Below are positions 10,595-23,300 of a DNA stretch of 64,000 nucleotides, in pieces; within the stretch, counting starts at the first letter, position 1, and each line of letters opens with the position of its first letter. The DNA comes from Bromus sterilis (lineage: Eukaryota > Streptophyta > Magnoliopsida > Poales > Poaceae). Both the position numbers and the translations under genes were made by a program. The notes below the pieces were generated by a model that saw nothing but the letters and a program-made list of their open reading frames with translations, was not told where the DNA came from and searched no databases. The stretch covers positions 1 through 64,000 of the forward strand of contig CATLOQ010000001.1 of the NCBI GenBank assembly GCA_950022295.1. Reading direction: 5' to 3'.

Positions 10595-11139
10595 GGCTCC
10601 CGAAGCAAAGATAATTTACATGACATTGAACGACGAACAGTTTGATGAGAAATGGTGTGGTTTGGCAATTGGGAATCAAAATATAAAGAACTATGGAAAC
10701 GTAATTATGGCTCACAAGATTAATAGCCAGATGCCAAAACTGTCGAGTTTTCCAATAGGACGGTAATCTCTCCAACTTTTACATCAGCAAAGTTTGATGA
10801 GATTACGTTGTTTACAAAATAGGAATCATATTAATAGGAACTAACATAATGATCCCCCATGACATAATGCTAAGTTGCAAAAACTATCATTTCTTCAATT
10901 ACAATTGTAATCCACAACTATATAAAAGCTTTTACATCAACAAAGTGTATACAATACGAAGTTGTTGATTTTCCGAATCTTGGTATTCACCACTAAGAAG
11001 GATGTCTAGAATTACTTCAGTTAAAATAAATATACAAGCCCATATACTTAAGTGGCCCACCGAGATACCGATTAACTACTTAACTAGCCAATATTTGGAA
11101 CAGTTCAGAACGAGTCTACAGCTAGAATAAGATAACATA

Positions 11140-12010
11140 CTGGTGTGTAAGGGTGGACGGTCCGGTCCGGTCCGGTCCCTGACCGAGCCTCCATTCGGAC
11201 TGGCCGCCGGCGAGCTGGACCGGACCGGACCGAGCAGGGTGGCGGTCCTCTTCTTAGAGACCGGACCGACAACGCAAAAGCCCGGGCTGGCTCGTCGGAC
11301 CGGCCAATTTTCAACTGGCGGCGAGGTGGTGACCACGTTGACGACGAGAGGTGCCCATAGGAGCTAATCAGGAGGGGGGAGCAGAGTGTAAAGGGGCGCT
11401 GCCTCATATAGAACTCGATGGAGGAGTCAGGGAGGCCTAGGATGCGTCAACGACGACGTAATCGACGACCAACGGTGATGGCCGGACTTGGAGATGAAGG
11501 ATGCTGGCGACGTCTCTAGGTCAAATTCGGTCGATTAATTGCGCAGACTGATAGATCTTGAGGTTGCGGAGCTCCTAGACATAGTGGTTCGTCAAGGGGA
11601 GGCCAATGGCCGTGCGTTCCGTGCACCGGTGGCCATGCGTGCTCTGCTGATGCCTTCCTTGAGTGTTCTGCTGAAATAGGCCTGGAAGTGAGCAACGTAA
11701 GAGGCTATAGGGGCACCAAGAATAGAAGGAGGAAGGTGAGGCGAAGCTCAGGGAGACAGGGACATGATTTTTCATCCTAGGGATGCAGGAGGCCGCGACG
11801 ACGACGACGGTGGCCGTGCCGTACGAACAGGGGAGGTGTCGCCGCGGTCCGCCCGCTCCAAAACCGGACCGGACTGAAGGTTGAACATGCCTCTTTTTGT
11901 CAGCTCGGCCCGGCTGCAATATCTATCGGGCCTGGACCGGTCGCTCTGGTTAAATTCGGTCCACGAGCGGGCCGAATCGGCCGCTCGCCTCGTCCAGCCC
12001 TACTGGTGTG
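11140..12010. mobile_element. Non-autonomous hAT-like element with 8-bp target duplication
   Basis: The element body is 11148-12002 (855 bp). Both flanks carry the identical 8-bp target duplication CTGGTGTG, at 11140-11147 and 12003-12010. The ends TAAGGGTGGACG and, read inward from the right, TAGGGCTGGACG agree at 10 of 12 positions. Eight-base duplications and short TA.GG termini are typical of hAT transposons. The interior has GGTCCGGTCC repeats near the left end and matching GGACCGGACC/CGGTCC phrases elsewhere, as in subterminal repeats. No transposase is encoded; the open frames reflect low-complexity GC-rich DNA. It sits inside intron 2 of the DUF6598 gene. Confidence 0.85.
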
Positions 12011-12719
12011 AGTATTCATTACGACAGTGACCAAATAATTACCCTTTTATCCACAGTTGATTAATGTCGAGGACAACATTTGGACTTCATTGGCGCATAT
12101 ATCAGTACTATAGAGTAGTAAGCAAACACTATGGATACTGAGGACGGATGTATACATATTACATACCGAAGAGTTGATAAGCTGGGGATCATCCCTTTCA
12201 CGCTTGAACAGATACACACATTTGTAGTCGACCATGTCCCTTGCGAGAACAGTACCAAATACACTGATAGGGTAGCCCACATCGGATTTAGTAACCTTTA
12301 AGGACACGATGTTGACAGATGATGCCACAGTCTGGTGCCACTGACAAGAAGTTAGCTCCTTACGGGGTGGCCCGTGGATAGCATTGGCTGTAAATTAAGG
12401 CCAGCGACGAAACAAATCAGAAGCAACAAGGGGGCGACAATAGATGCATGAATTATTACCCCACGGGATATAAATCAGTCACTGAACAAAATATAAATGG
12501 CGTAACCTATGTCATTGTAATGAGGCAGGGAGATGGATTGAAATAGTTGTGGATAACACTTACACTCTTCATCAATGTCGAAGAAGGCAATGTTGAACTT
12601 GTGCAGGAGGGTAGGACAAGAGCACTCCGCTTGGGGTCCAGGTCAGCCAATTGTTTGCAGAGAAGTATGTGAAGGCCTTCCCACGTCTTCTGCGAGAGTG
12701 TTAGCTCTGGCTCAGGTTC

Positions 12720-12790
12720 TGGCTCTGGCTCCGACTCAAGGTCTTGCTCTGCCTCCGACTCAAGGTCTTCTCGAGTTCTGGCTCTAACTC
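12720..12790. repeat. Short tandem repeat in exon 1 encoding an acidic stretch
   Basis: The phrase CTCCGACTCAAGGTCTT appears twice 24 bp apart and is flanked by GGCTCTGGCT-type hexamer repeats. On the minus strand it encodes Glu/Pro and Glu/Ser repeats of the gene's N-terminal region. Slippage here could explain disturbed frames. Confidence 0.7.
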
Positions 12791-13004
12791 CGACATCTCG
12801 CGCAGGTAAAAATAAAATTTTGCTGCTTTGATTGATGTGCAGTGCAGATATGACGAACCCAAAATCACATTGCGTCGTAAGGGGTCGATCGAGGAGAGGA
12901 GCACCGCAGGTGTTGGGCTCCGACCCTGAATCCAAGTCCACAATCCTCTCCGATTCCGATAGAACGAATCCTAAGGTTGTCTCCGTTTGGCTCTCCCGCA
13001 CCAC

Positions 13005-13312
13005 CCAGCAAACTTGTGGAGCTGCCGCCGCAGAGGCTTAGGGTTCCCGGAGGAGGATGAAGAAGAAGGAAAACGGACAGGATTACGGCGCACTACGAGA
13101 GGCGGCAGATCGAAGCCGTCCGAGTTGTTTTTTCTTTTCTTTTGAGGGGAAGCCACCGGCTGAGCTGTTAATGGGCCGACCCAGTAAGGACCTGGTCTAG
13201 CAACATTGCATCATCATGATGTGATATTTATTTGTTTATTTTGTCTCAAAAAATTATTTGTTTATTTGACCTAGTCTCACAATATTTTGTTTATTTGTTT
13301 TTCTTTTCTTGT
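13005..13312. other. Upstream flank of the DUF6598 gene and junction to the satellite
   Basis: Positions 13005-13090 read on the minus strand as a CT-rich, CCCTAA-containing leader typical of grass 5' UTRs. From about 13195 to 13312 the DNA is T-rich with repeated TTTGTTTATTT phrases, then changes abruptly into satellite at about 13313. No confident TATA box is assigned. Confidence 0.45.
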
Positions 13313-13328
13313 ATCTGCGGGCCCCCCC

Positions 13329-15190
13329 GATCTAGGGTTTCGGAGGTGAACGACCGTCGGAGGGCCGGAATCATTAGAAAACCTGCATGTGGATCTAGGT
13401 TATGTTTATAAGTGTGATTTAATGTTTGTAGATGGCATATGTAGGACATGTGTCTGACGTTGTTCACGGACATGGGCTAACACTTAGTAAAATCGTCGAT
13501 CCGTATGTGGAAACTCCCGGTACGTGTCTACCGGTGTGAATAATGTGGTGAAATGTGTTCAAACTTGGTTTTCCATGTACATATGTGCTAAGCAAACATA
13601 GATAGATAAAAAAGTCCATTGGTCCATCCTCGTACGGAGAAAGCTATAAGGGTAGATCTGCGGGCCCCCCCCCCCCGATCTAGGGTTTCGGAGGTGAATG
13701 ACCGTCGGAGGGCCGGAATCATTGGAAAACCTGCATGTGGAGCTAGGTTATGTTTATAAGTGTGATTTAATGTTTGTAGATGGCATATGTAGGTCATGTG
13801 TCTGACGTATTTCACGGACATGGGCTAACACTTAGTAAAATCGTCGATCCGTATGTGGAAACTCCCGGTACGTGTCTACCGGTGTGAATAATGTGGTGAA
13901 ATGTGTTCAAACTTGGTTTTCCATGTGCATATGTGCTAACCAAAAATAGATAGATAAAAAAGTCCATTGGTCCATCCTCGTACGGAGAAAGCTATAAGGG
14001 TAGATCTGCGGGCCCCCCCGATCTAGGGTTTCGGAGGTGAATGACCGTCGGAGGGCCGGAATCATTGCAAAACCTGCATGTGGAGCTAGGTTATGTTTAT
14101 AAGTGTGATTTAATGTTTGTAGATGGCATATGTAGGTCATGTGTCTGACGTTGTTCATGGACATGGGCTAACCCTTAGTAAAATCGTCGATCCGTATGTG
14201 GAAACTCCCGGTACGTGTCTACCGGTGTGAATAATGTGGTGAAATGTGTTCAAACTTGGTTTTCCATGTACATATGTGCTAACCAAACATAGATAGATAA
14301 AAAAGTCCATTGGTCCATCCTCGTACGGAGAAAGCTATAAGGGTAGATCTGCGGGCCCCCCCGATCTAGGGTTTCGGAGGTGAACGACCGTCGGAGGGCC
14401 GGAATCATTGGAAAACCTGCATGTGGATCTAGGTTATGTTTATAAGTGTGATTTAATGTTTGTAGATGGCATATGTAGGACATGTGTCTGACGTTGTTCA
14501 CGGACATGGGCTAACACTTAGTAAAATCGTCGATCCGTATGTGGAAACTCCCGGTACGTGTCTACCGGTGTGAATAATGTGGTGAAATGTGTTCAAACTT
14601 GGTTTTCCCTGTACATATGTGCTAAGCAAACATAGATAGATAAAAAAGTCCATTGGTCCATCCTCGTACGGAGAAAGCTATAAGGGTAGATCTGCGGGCC
14701 CCCCCCCCGATCTAGGGTTTCGGAGGTGAATGACCGTCGGAGGGCCGGAATCATTGGAAAACCTGCATGTGGAGCTAGGTTATGTTTATAAGTGTGATTT
14801 AATGTTTGTAGATGGCATATGTAGGTCATGTGTCTGACGTATTTCATGGACATGGGCTAACACTTAGTAAAATCGTCGATCCGTATGTGGAAACTCCCGG
14901 TACGTGTCTACCGGTGTGAATAATGTGGTGAAATGTGTTCAAACTTGGTTTTCCATGTGCATATGTGCTAACCAAAAATAGATAGATAAAAAAGTCCATT
15001 GGTCCATCCTCGTACGGAGAAAGCTATAAGGGTAGATCTGCGGGCCCCCCCGATCTAGGGTTTCGGAGGTGAATGACCGTCGGAGGGCCGGAATCATTGC
15101 AAAACCTGCATGTGGAGCTAGGTTATGTTTATAAGTGTGATTTAATGTTTGTAGATGGCATATGTAGGTCATGTGTCTGACGTTGTTCAC
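13329..15190. repeat. Trimeric satellite module (about 1.03 kb), first block
   Basis: Three monomer classes alternate. Class A has ATTGCAAAACC, GTGCATATG and CCAAAAATAG. Class B has GAACGACC, GGATCTAGG and AGGACATG. Class C has a long C tract and GTATTTCACGG or its ATTTCATGG variant. The A-B-C order recurs at about 17.7-19.3, 22.9-24.5, 25.7-28.6, 39.7-42.1, 47.0-49.3, 52.5-54.8 and 60.4-64.0 kb. In those runs class A copies are 1032-1034 bp apart, for example 25971, 27004 and 28037, or 60700, 61732, 62766 and about 63800. Confidence 0.88.
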
Positions 15191-18100
15191 GGACATGGGC
15201 TAACACTTAGTAAAATCGTCGATCCGTATGTGGAAACTCCCGGTACGTGTCTACCGGTGTGAATAATGTGGTGAAATGTGTTCAAACTTGGTTTTCCATG
15301 TACATATGTGCTAACCAAACATAGATAGATAAAAAAGTCCATTGGTCCATCCTCGTACGGAGAAAGCTATAAGGGTAGATCTGCGGGCCCCCCTGATCTA
15401 GGGTTTCGGAGGTGAACGACCGTCGGAGGGCCGGAATCATTGGAAAACCTGCATGTGGATCTAGGTTATGTTTATAAGTGTGATTTAATGTTTGTAGATG
15501 GCATATGTAGGACATGTGTCTGACGTTGTTCACGGACATGGGCTAACACTTAGTAAAATCGTCGATCCGTATGTGGAAACTCCCGGTACGTGTCTACCGG
15601 TGTGAATCATGTGGTGAAATGTGTTCAAACTTGGTTTTCCATGTACATATGTGCTAACCAAAAATAGATAGATAAAAAAGTCCATTGGTCCATCCTCGTA
15701 CGGAGAAATCTATAAGGGTAGATCTGCGGGCCCCCCCGATCTAGGGTTTCGGAGGTGAATGACCGTCGGAGGGCGGGAATCATTGGAAAACCTGCATGTG
15801 GAGCTAGGTTATGTTTATAAGTGTGATTTAATGTTTGTAGATGGCATATGTAGGTCATGTGTCTGACGTTGTTCACGGACATGGGCTAACACTTAGTAAA
15901 ATCGTCGATCCGTATGTGGAAACTCTCGGTACGGGTCTACCGGTGTGAATAATGTGGTGAAATGTGTTCAAACTTGGTTTTCCATGTACATATGTGCTAA
16001 CCAAACATAGATAGATAAAAAAGTCCATTGGTCCATCCTCGTAAGGAGAAAGCTATAAGGGTAGATCTGCGGGCCCCCCCGATCTAGGGTTTCGGAGTTG
16101 AATGACCGTCGGAGGGCCGGAATCATTGGAAAACCTGCATGTGGAGCTAGGTTATGTTTATAAGTGTGATTTAATGTTTGTAGATGGCATATATAGGTCA
16201 TGTGTCTGACGTTGTTCACGGACATGGGCTAACACTTAGTAAAATCGTCGATCCGTATGTGGAAACTCTCGGTACGGGTCTACCGGTGTGAATAATGTGG
16301 TGAAATGTGTTCAAACTTGGTTTTCCATGTACATATGTGCTAAGCAAACATAGATAGATCAAAAAGTCCATTGGTCCATCCTCGTACGAAGAAAGCTATA
16401 AGGGTAGATCTGCGGGCCCCCCCGATCTAGGGTTCCGGAGGTGAATGACCGTCGGAGGGCCGGAATCATTGGAAAACCTGCATGTGGAGCTAGGTTATGT
16501 TTATAAGTGTGATTTAATGTTTGTAGATGGCATATGTAGGTCATGTGTCTGACGTTGTTCACGGACATGGGCTAACACTTAGTAAAATCGTCGATCCGTA
16601 TGTGGAAACTCTCGGTACGGGTCTACCGGTGTGAATAATGTGGTGAAATGTGTTCAAACTTGGTTTTCCATGTACATATGTGCTAAGCAAACATAGATAG
16701 ATATAAAAAGTCCATTGGTCCATCCTCGTACGGAGAAAGCTATAAGGGTAGATCTGCGGGCCCCCCCGATCTAGGGTTTCGGAGGTGAATGACCGTCGGA
16801 GGGCCGGAATCATTGGAAAACCTGCATGTGGAGCTAGGTTATGTTTATAAGTGTGATTTAATGTTTGTAGATGGCATATGTAGGTCATGTGTCTGACGTT
16901 GTTCACGGACATGGGCTAACACTTAGTAAAATCGTCGATCCGTATGTGGAAACTCTCGGTACGGGTCTACCGGTGTGAATAATGTGGTGAAATGTGTTCA
17001 AACTTGGTTTTCCATGTACATATGTGCTAAGCAAACATAGATAGATAAAAAAGTCCATTGGTCCATCCTCGTACGGAGAAAGCTATAAGGGTAGATCTGC
17101 GGGCCCCCCCCCCCCGATCTAGGGTTCCGGAGGTGAATGACCGTCGGAGGGCCGGAATCATTGGAAAACCTGCATGTGGAGCTAGGTTACGTTTATAAGT
17201 GTGATTTAATGTTTGTAGATGGCATATGTAGGTCATGTGTCTGACGTTGTTCACGGACATGGGCTAACACTTAGTAAAATCGTCGATCCGTATGTGGAAA
17301 CTCCCCGTACGTGTCTACCGGTGTGAATAATGTGGTGAAATGTGTTCAAACTTGGTTTTCCATGTACATATGTGCTAACCAAACATAGATAGATAAAAAA
17401 GTCCATTGGTCCATCCTCGTACGGAGAAAGCTATAAGGGTAGATCTGCGGGCCCCCCCCGATCTAGGGTTTCGGAGGTGAACGACCGTCGGAGGGCCGGA
17501 ATCATTGGAAAACCTGCATGTGGATCTAGGTTATGTTTATAAGTGTGATTTAATGTTTGTAGATGGCATATGTAGGACATGTGTCTGACGTTGTTCACGG
17601 ACATGGGCTAACACTTAGTAAAATCGTCGATCCGTATGTGGAAACTCCCGGTACGTGTCTACCGGTGTGAATAATGTGGTGAAATGTGTTCAAACTTGGT
17701 TTTCCATGTACATATGTGCTAAGCAAACATAGATAGATAAAAAAGTCCATTGGTCCATCCTCGTACGGAGAAAGCTATAAGGGTAGATCTGCAGGCCCCC
17801 CCCCCGATCTAGGGTTTCGGAGGTGAATGACCGTCGGAGGGCCGGAATCATTTGAAAACCTGCATGTGGAGCTAGGTTATGTTTATAAGTGTGATTTAAT
17901 GTTTGTAGATGGCATATGTAGGTCATGTGTCTGACGTATTTCACGGACATGGGCTAACACTTAGTAAAATCGTCGATCCGTATGTGGAAACTCCCGGTAC
18001 GTGTCTACCGGTGTGAATAATGTGGTGAAATGTGTTCAAACTTGGTTTTCCATGTGCATATGTGCTAACCAAAAATAGATAGATAAAAAAGTCCATTGGT

Positions 18101-20340
18101 CCATCCTCGTACGGAGAAAGCTATAAGGGTAGATCTGCGGGCCCCCCCGATCTAGGGTTTCGGAGGTGAATGACCGTCGGAGGGCCGGAATCATTGCAAA
18201 ACCTGCATGTGGAGCTAGGTTATGTTTATAAGTGTGATTTAATGTTTGTAGATGGCATATGTAGGTCATGTGTCTGACGTTGTTCACGGACATGGGCTAA
18301 CACTTAGTAAAATCGTCGATCCGTATGTGGAAACTCCCGGTACGTGTCTACCGGTGTGAATAATGTGGTGAAATGTGTTCAAACTTGGTTTTCCATGTAC
18401 ATATGTGCTAACCAAACATAGATAGATAAAAAAGTCCATTGGTCCATCCTCGTACGGAGAAAGCTATAAGGGTAGATCTGCGGGCCCCCCCGATCTAGGG
18501 TTTCGGAGGTGAACGACCGTCGGAGGGCCGGAATCATTGGAAAACCTGCATGTGGATCTAGGTTATGTTTATAAGTGTGATTTAATGTTTGTAGATGGCA
18601 TATGTAGGACATGTGTCTGACGTTGTTCACGGACATGGGCTAACACTTAGTAAAATCGTCGATCCGTATGTGGAAACTCCCGGTACGTGTCTACCGGTGT
18701 GAATAATGTGGTGAAATGTGTTCAAACTTGGTTTTCCCTGTACATATGTGCTAAGCAAACATAGATAGATAAAAAAGTCCATTGGTCCATCCTCGTACGG
18801 AGAAAGCTATAAGGGTAGATCTGCGGGCCCCCCCCCCCCCCGATCTAGGGTTTCGGAGGTGAATGACCGTCGGAGGGCCGGAATCATTGGAAAACCTGCA
18901 TGTGGAGCTAGGTTATGTTTATAAGTGTGATTTAATGTTTGTAGATGGCATATGTAGGTCATGTGTCTGACGTATTTCACGGACATGGGCTAACACTTAG
19001 TAAAATCGTCGATCCGTATGTGGAAACTCCCGGTACGTGTCTACCGGTGTGAATAATGTGGTGAAATGTGTTCAAACTTGGTTTTCCATGTGCATATGTG
19101 CTAACCAAAAATAGATAGATAAAAAAGTCCATTGGTCCATCCTCGTACGGAGAAAGCTATAAGGGTAGATCTGCGGGCCCCCCCGATCTAGGGTTTCGGA
19201 GGTGAATGACCGTCGGAGGGCCGGAATCATTGCAAAACCTGCATGTGGAGCTAGGTTATGTTTATAAGTGTGATTTAATGTTTGTAGATGGCATATGTAG
19301 GTCATGTGTCTGACGTTGTTCACGGACATGGGCTAACACTTAGTAAAATCGTCGATCCGTATGTGGAAACTCTCGGTACGGGTCTACCGGTGTGAATAAT
19401 GTGGTGAAATGTGTTCAAACTTGGTTTTCCATGTACATATGTGCTAAGCAAACATAGATAGATAAAAAAGTCCATTGGTCCATCCTCGTACGGAGAAAGC
19501 TATAAGGGTAGATCTGCGGGCCCCCCCCCCCCGATCTAGGGTTCCGGAGGTGAATGACCGTCGGAGGGCCGGAATCATTGGAAAACCTGCATGTGGAGCT
19601 AGGTTATGTTTATAAGTGTGATTTAATGTTTGTAGATGGCATATGTAGGTCATGTGTCTGACGTTGTTCACGGACATGGGCTAACACTTAGTAAAATCGT
19701 CGATCCGTATGTGGAAACTCTCGGTACGGGTCTACCGGTGTGAATAATGTGGTGAAATGTGTTCAAACTTGGTTTTCCATGTACATATGTGCTAAGCAAA
19801 CATAGATAGATAAAAAAGTCCATTGGTCCATCCTCGTACGGAGAAAGCTATAAGGGTAGATCTGCGGGCCCCCCCCCCGATCTAGGGTTCCGGAGGTGAA
19901 TGACCGTCGGAGGGCCGGAATCATTGGAAAACCTGCATGTGGAGCTAGGTTATGTTTATAAGTGTGATTTAATGTTTGTAGATGGCATATGTAGGTCATG
20001 TGTCTGACGTTCTTCACGGACATGGGCTAACACTTAGTAAAATCGTCGATCCGTATGTGGAAACTCCCCGTACGTGTCTACCGGTGTGAATAATGTGGTG
20101 AAATGTGTTCAAACTTGGTTTTCCATGTACATATGTGCTAACCAAACATAGATAGATAAAAAAGTCCATTGGTCCATCCTCGTACGGAGAAAGCTATAAG
20201 GGTAGATCTGCGGGCCCCCCCGATCTAGGGTTTCGGAGGTGAACGACCGTCGGAGGGCCGGAATCATTGGAAAACCTGCATGTGGATCTAGGTTATGTTT
20301 ATAAGTGTGATTTAATGTTTGTAGATGGCATATGTAGGAC
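15171..20340. repeat. 15-monomer higher-order repeat, copy 1 (5.17 kb)
   Basis: Diagnostic variants recur exactly 5170-5171 bp later: CCCCTGATC at about 15391, GAATCATGTGG at 15606, GTAAGGAGAA at 16041, ATATAGGTCA at about 16190, TAGATCAAAAAG at about 16351 and TCTGCAGGCC at about 17790. The copies look almost identical apart from C-tract length and a few single bases. Borders are uncertain by about 200 bp because adjoining monomers are so similar. Confidence 0.88.
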
Positions 20341-23300
20341 ATGTGTCTGACGTTGTTCACGGACATGGGCTAACACTTAGTAAAATCGTCGATCCGTATG
20401 TGGAAACTCCCGGTACGTGTCTACCGGTGTGAATAATGTGGTGAAATGTGTTCAAACTTGGTTTTCCATGTACATATGTGCTAACCAAACATAGATAGAT
20501 AAAAAAGTCCATTGGTCCATCCTCGTACGGAGAAAGCTATAAGGGTAGATCTGCGGGCCCCCCTGATCTAGGGTTTCGGAGGTGAACGACCGTCGGAGGG
20601 CCGGAATCATTGGAAAACCTGCATGTGGATCTAGGTTATGTTTATAAGTGTGATTTAATGTTTGTAGATGGCATATGTAGGACATGTGTCTGACGTTGTT
20701 CACGGACATGGGCTAACACTTAGTAAAATCGTCGATCCGTATGTGGAAACTCCCGGTACGTGTCTACCGGTGTGAATCATGTGGTGAAATGTGTTCAAAC
20801 TTGGTTTTCCATGTACATATGTGCTAACCAAAAATAGATAGATAAAAAAGTCCATTGGTCCATCCTCGTACGGAGAAATCTATAAGGGTAGATCTGCGGG
20901 CCCCCCCGATCTAGGGTTTCGGAGGTGAATGACCGTCGGAGGGCGGGAATCATTGGAAAACCTGCATGTGGAGCTAGGTTATGTTTATAAGTGTGATTTA
21001 ATGTTTGTAGATGGCATATGTAGGTCATGTGTCTGACGTTGTTCACGGACATGGGCTAACACTTAGTAAAATCGTCGATCCGTATGTGGAAACTCTCGGT
21101 ACGGGTCTACCGGTGTGAATAATGTGGTGAAATGTGTTCAAACTTGGTTTTCCATGTACATATGTGCTAACCAAACATAGATAGATAAAAAAGTCCATTG
21201 GTCCATCCTCGTAAGGAGAAAGCTATAAGGGTAGATCTGCGGGCCCCCCCGATCTAGGGTTTCGGAGTTGAATGACCGTCGGAGGGCCGGAATCATTGGA
21301 AAACCTGCATGTGGAGCTAGGTTATGTTTATAAGTGTGATTTAATGTTTGTAGATGGCATATATAGGTCATGTGTCTGACGTTGTTCACGGACATGGGCT
21401 AACACTTAGTAAAATCGTCGATCCGTATGTGGAAACTCTCGGTACGGGTCTACCGGTGTGAATAATGTGGTGAAATGTGTTCAAACTTGGTTTTCCATGT
21501 ACATATGTGCTAAGCAAACATAGATAGATCAAAAAGTCCATTGGTCCATCCTCGTACGAAGAAAGCTATAAGGGTAGATCTGCGGGCCCCCCCGATCTAG
21601 GGTTCCGGAGGTGAATGACCGTCGGAGGGCCGGAATCATTGGAAAACCTGCATGTGGAGCTAGGTTATGTTTATAAGTGTGATTTAATGTTTGTAGATGG
21701 CATATGTAGGTCATGTGTCTGACGTTGTTCACGGACATGGGCTAACACTTAGTAAAATCGTCGATCCGTATGTGGAAACTCTCGGTACGGGTCTATCGGT
21801 GTGAATAATGTGGTGAAATGTGTTCAAACTTGGTTTTCCATGTACATATGTGCTAAGCAAACATAGATAGATATAAAAAGTCCATTGGTCCATCCTCGTA
21901 CGGAGAAAGCTATAAGGGTAGATCTGCGGGCCCCCCCGATCTAGGGTTTCGGAGGTGAATGACCGTCGGAGGGCCGGAATCATTGGAAAACCTGCATGTG
22001 GAGCTAGGTTATGTTTATAAGTGTGATTTAATGTTTGTAGATGGCATATGTAGGTCATGTGTCTGACGTTGTTCACGGACATGGGCTAACACTTAGTAAA
22101 ATCGTCGATCCGTATGTGGAAACTCTCGGTACGGGTCTACCGGTGTGAATAATGTGGTGAAATGTGTTCAAACTTGGTTTTCCATGTACATATGTGCTAA
22201 GCAAACATAGATAGATAAAAAAGTCCATTGGTCCATCCTCGTACGGAGAAAGCTATAAGGGTAGATCTGCGGGCCCCCCCCCCCCCGATCTAGGGTTCCG
22301 GAGGTGAATGACCGTCGGAGGGCCGGAATCATTGGAAAACCTGCATGTGGAGCTAGGTTACGTTTATAAGTGTGATTTAATGTTTGTAGATGGCATATGT
22401 AGGTCATGTGTCTGACGTTGTTCACGGACATGGGCTAACACTTAGTAAAATCGTCGATCCGTATGTGGAAACTCCCCGTACGTGTCTACCGGTGTGAATA
22501 ATGTGGTGAAATGTGTTCAAACTTGGTTTTCCATGTACATATGTGCTAACCAAACATAGATAGATAAAAAAGTCCATTGGTCCATCCTCGTACGGAGAAA
22601 GCTATAAGGGTAGATCTGCGGGCCCCCCCCGATCTAGGGTTTCGGAGGTGAACGACCGTCGGAGGGCCGGAATCATTGGAAAACCTGCATGTGGATCTAG
22701 GTTATGTTTATAAGTGTGATTTAATGTTTGTAGATGGCATATGTAGGACATGTGTCTGACGTTGTTCACGGACATGGGCTAACACTTAGTAAAATCGTCG
22801 ATCCGTATGTGGAAACTCCCGGTACGTGTCTACCGGTGTGAATAATGTGGTGAAATGTGTTCAAACTTGGTTTTCCATGTACATATGTGCTAAGCAAACA
22901 TAGATAGATAAAAAAGTCCATTGGTCCATCCTCGTACGGAGAAAGCTATAAGGGTAGATCTGCAGGCCCCCCCCCCGATCTAGGGTTTCGGAGGTGAATG
23001 ACCGTCGGAGGGCCGGAATCATTTGAAAACCTGCATGTGGAGCTAGGTTATGTTTATAAGTGTGATTTAATGTTTGTAGATGGCATATGTAGGTCATGTG
23101 TCTGACGTATTTCACGGACATGGGCTAACACTTAGTAAAATCGTCGATCCGTATGTGGAAACTCCCGGTACGTGTCTACCGGTGTGAATAATGTGGTGAA
23201 ATGTGTTCAAACTTGGTTTTCCATGTGCATATGTGCTAACCAAAAATAGATAGATAAAAAAGTCCATTGGTCCATCCTCGTACGGAGAAAGCTATAAGGG

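Larger units (their letters stand above)
9726..13004 (-). pseudogene. DUF6598-domain protein gene, frameshifted
   Basis: The gene belongs to the grass-expanded DUF6598 family, which has no established function to my knowledge. I infer three exons, read leftward: exon 1 from an uncertain start to 12564, exon 2 12387-12167, exon 3 10441 to 9866 or 9726. Donors are GTAAGT and GTATGT; acceptors are TTTACAG and TTGTGCAG. Exon 2 gives the core (SLKVTKSDVGYPISVFGTVL, then KCVYLFKRERDD). Exon 3 begins EEELTLTGPRRAFV and runs about 190 residues. Breaks: near 12610 the frame holding LDPKRSALVLP must shift to reach HKFNIAFFDIDEE; near 9873 one base seems missing, so translation stops at 9866 instead of entering the conserved-looking QLKVAWKAV frame that ends at 9726. 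The acidic N-terminal frame (EPEPEPEPE) has no in-frame ATG; an ATG at 12796 is in another frame. A decayed gene is most likely. Confidence 0.75.

Noticed and set aside
11076..11919. Open frames at 11076-11407 and 11575-11919
   Set aside because: They lie mostly inside the non-coding hAT-like element, are low in complexity and show no transposase motif.
1..13312. tRNA, microRNA hairpin or other RNA gene
   Set aside because: No cloverleaf-like sequence or conserved RNA motif was recognised. The strong hairpins at 5007-5093 are CACTA subterminal repeats.
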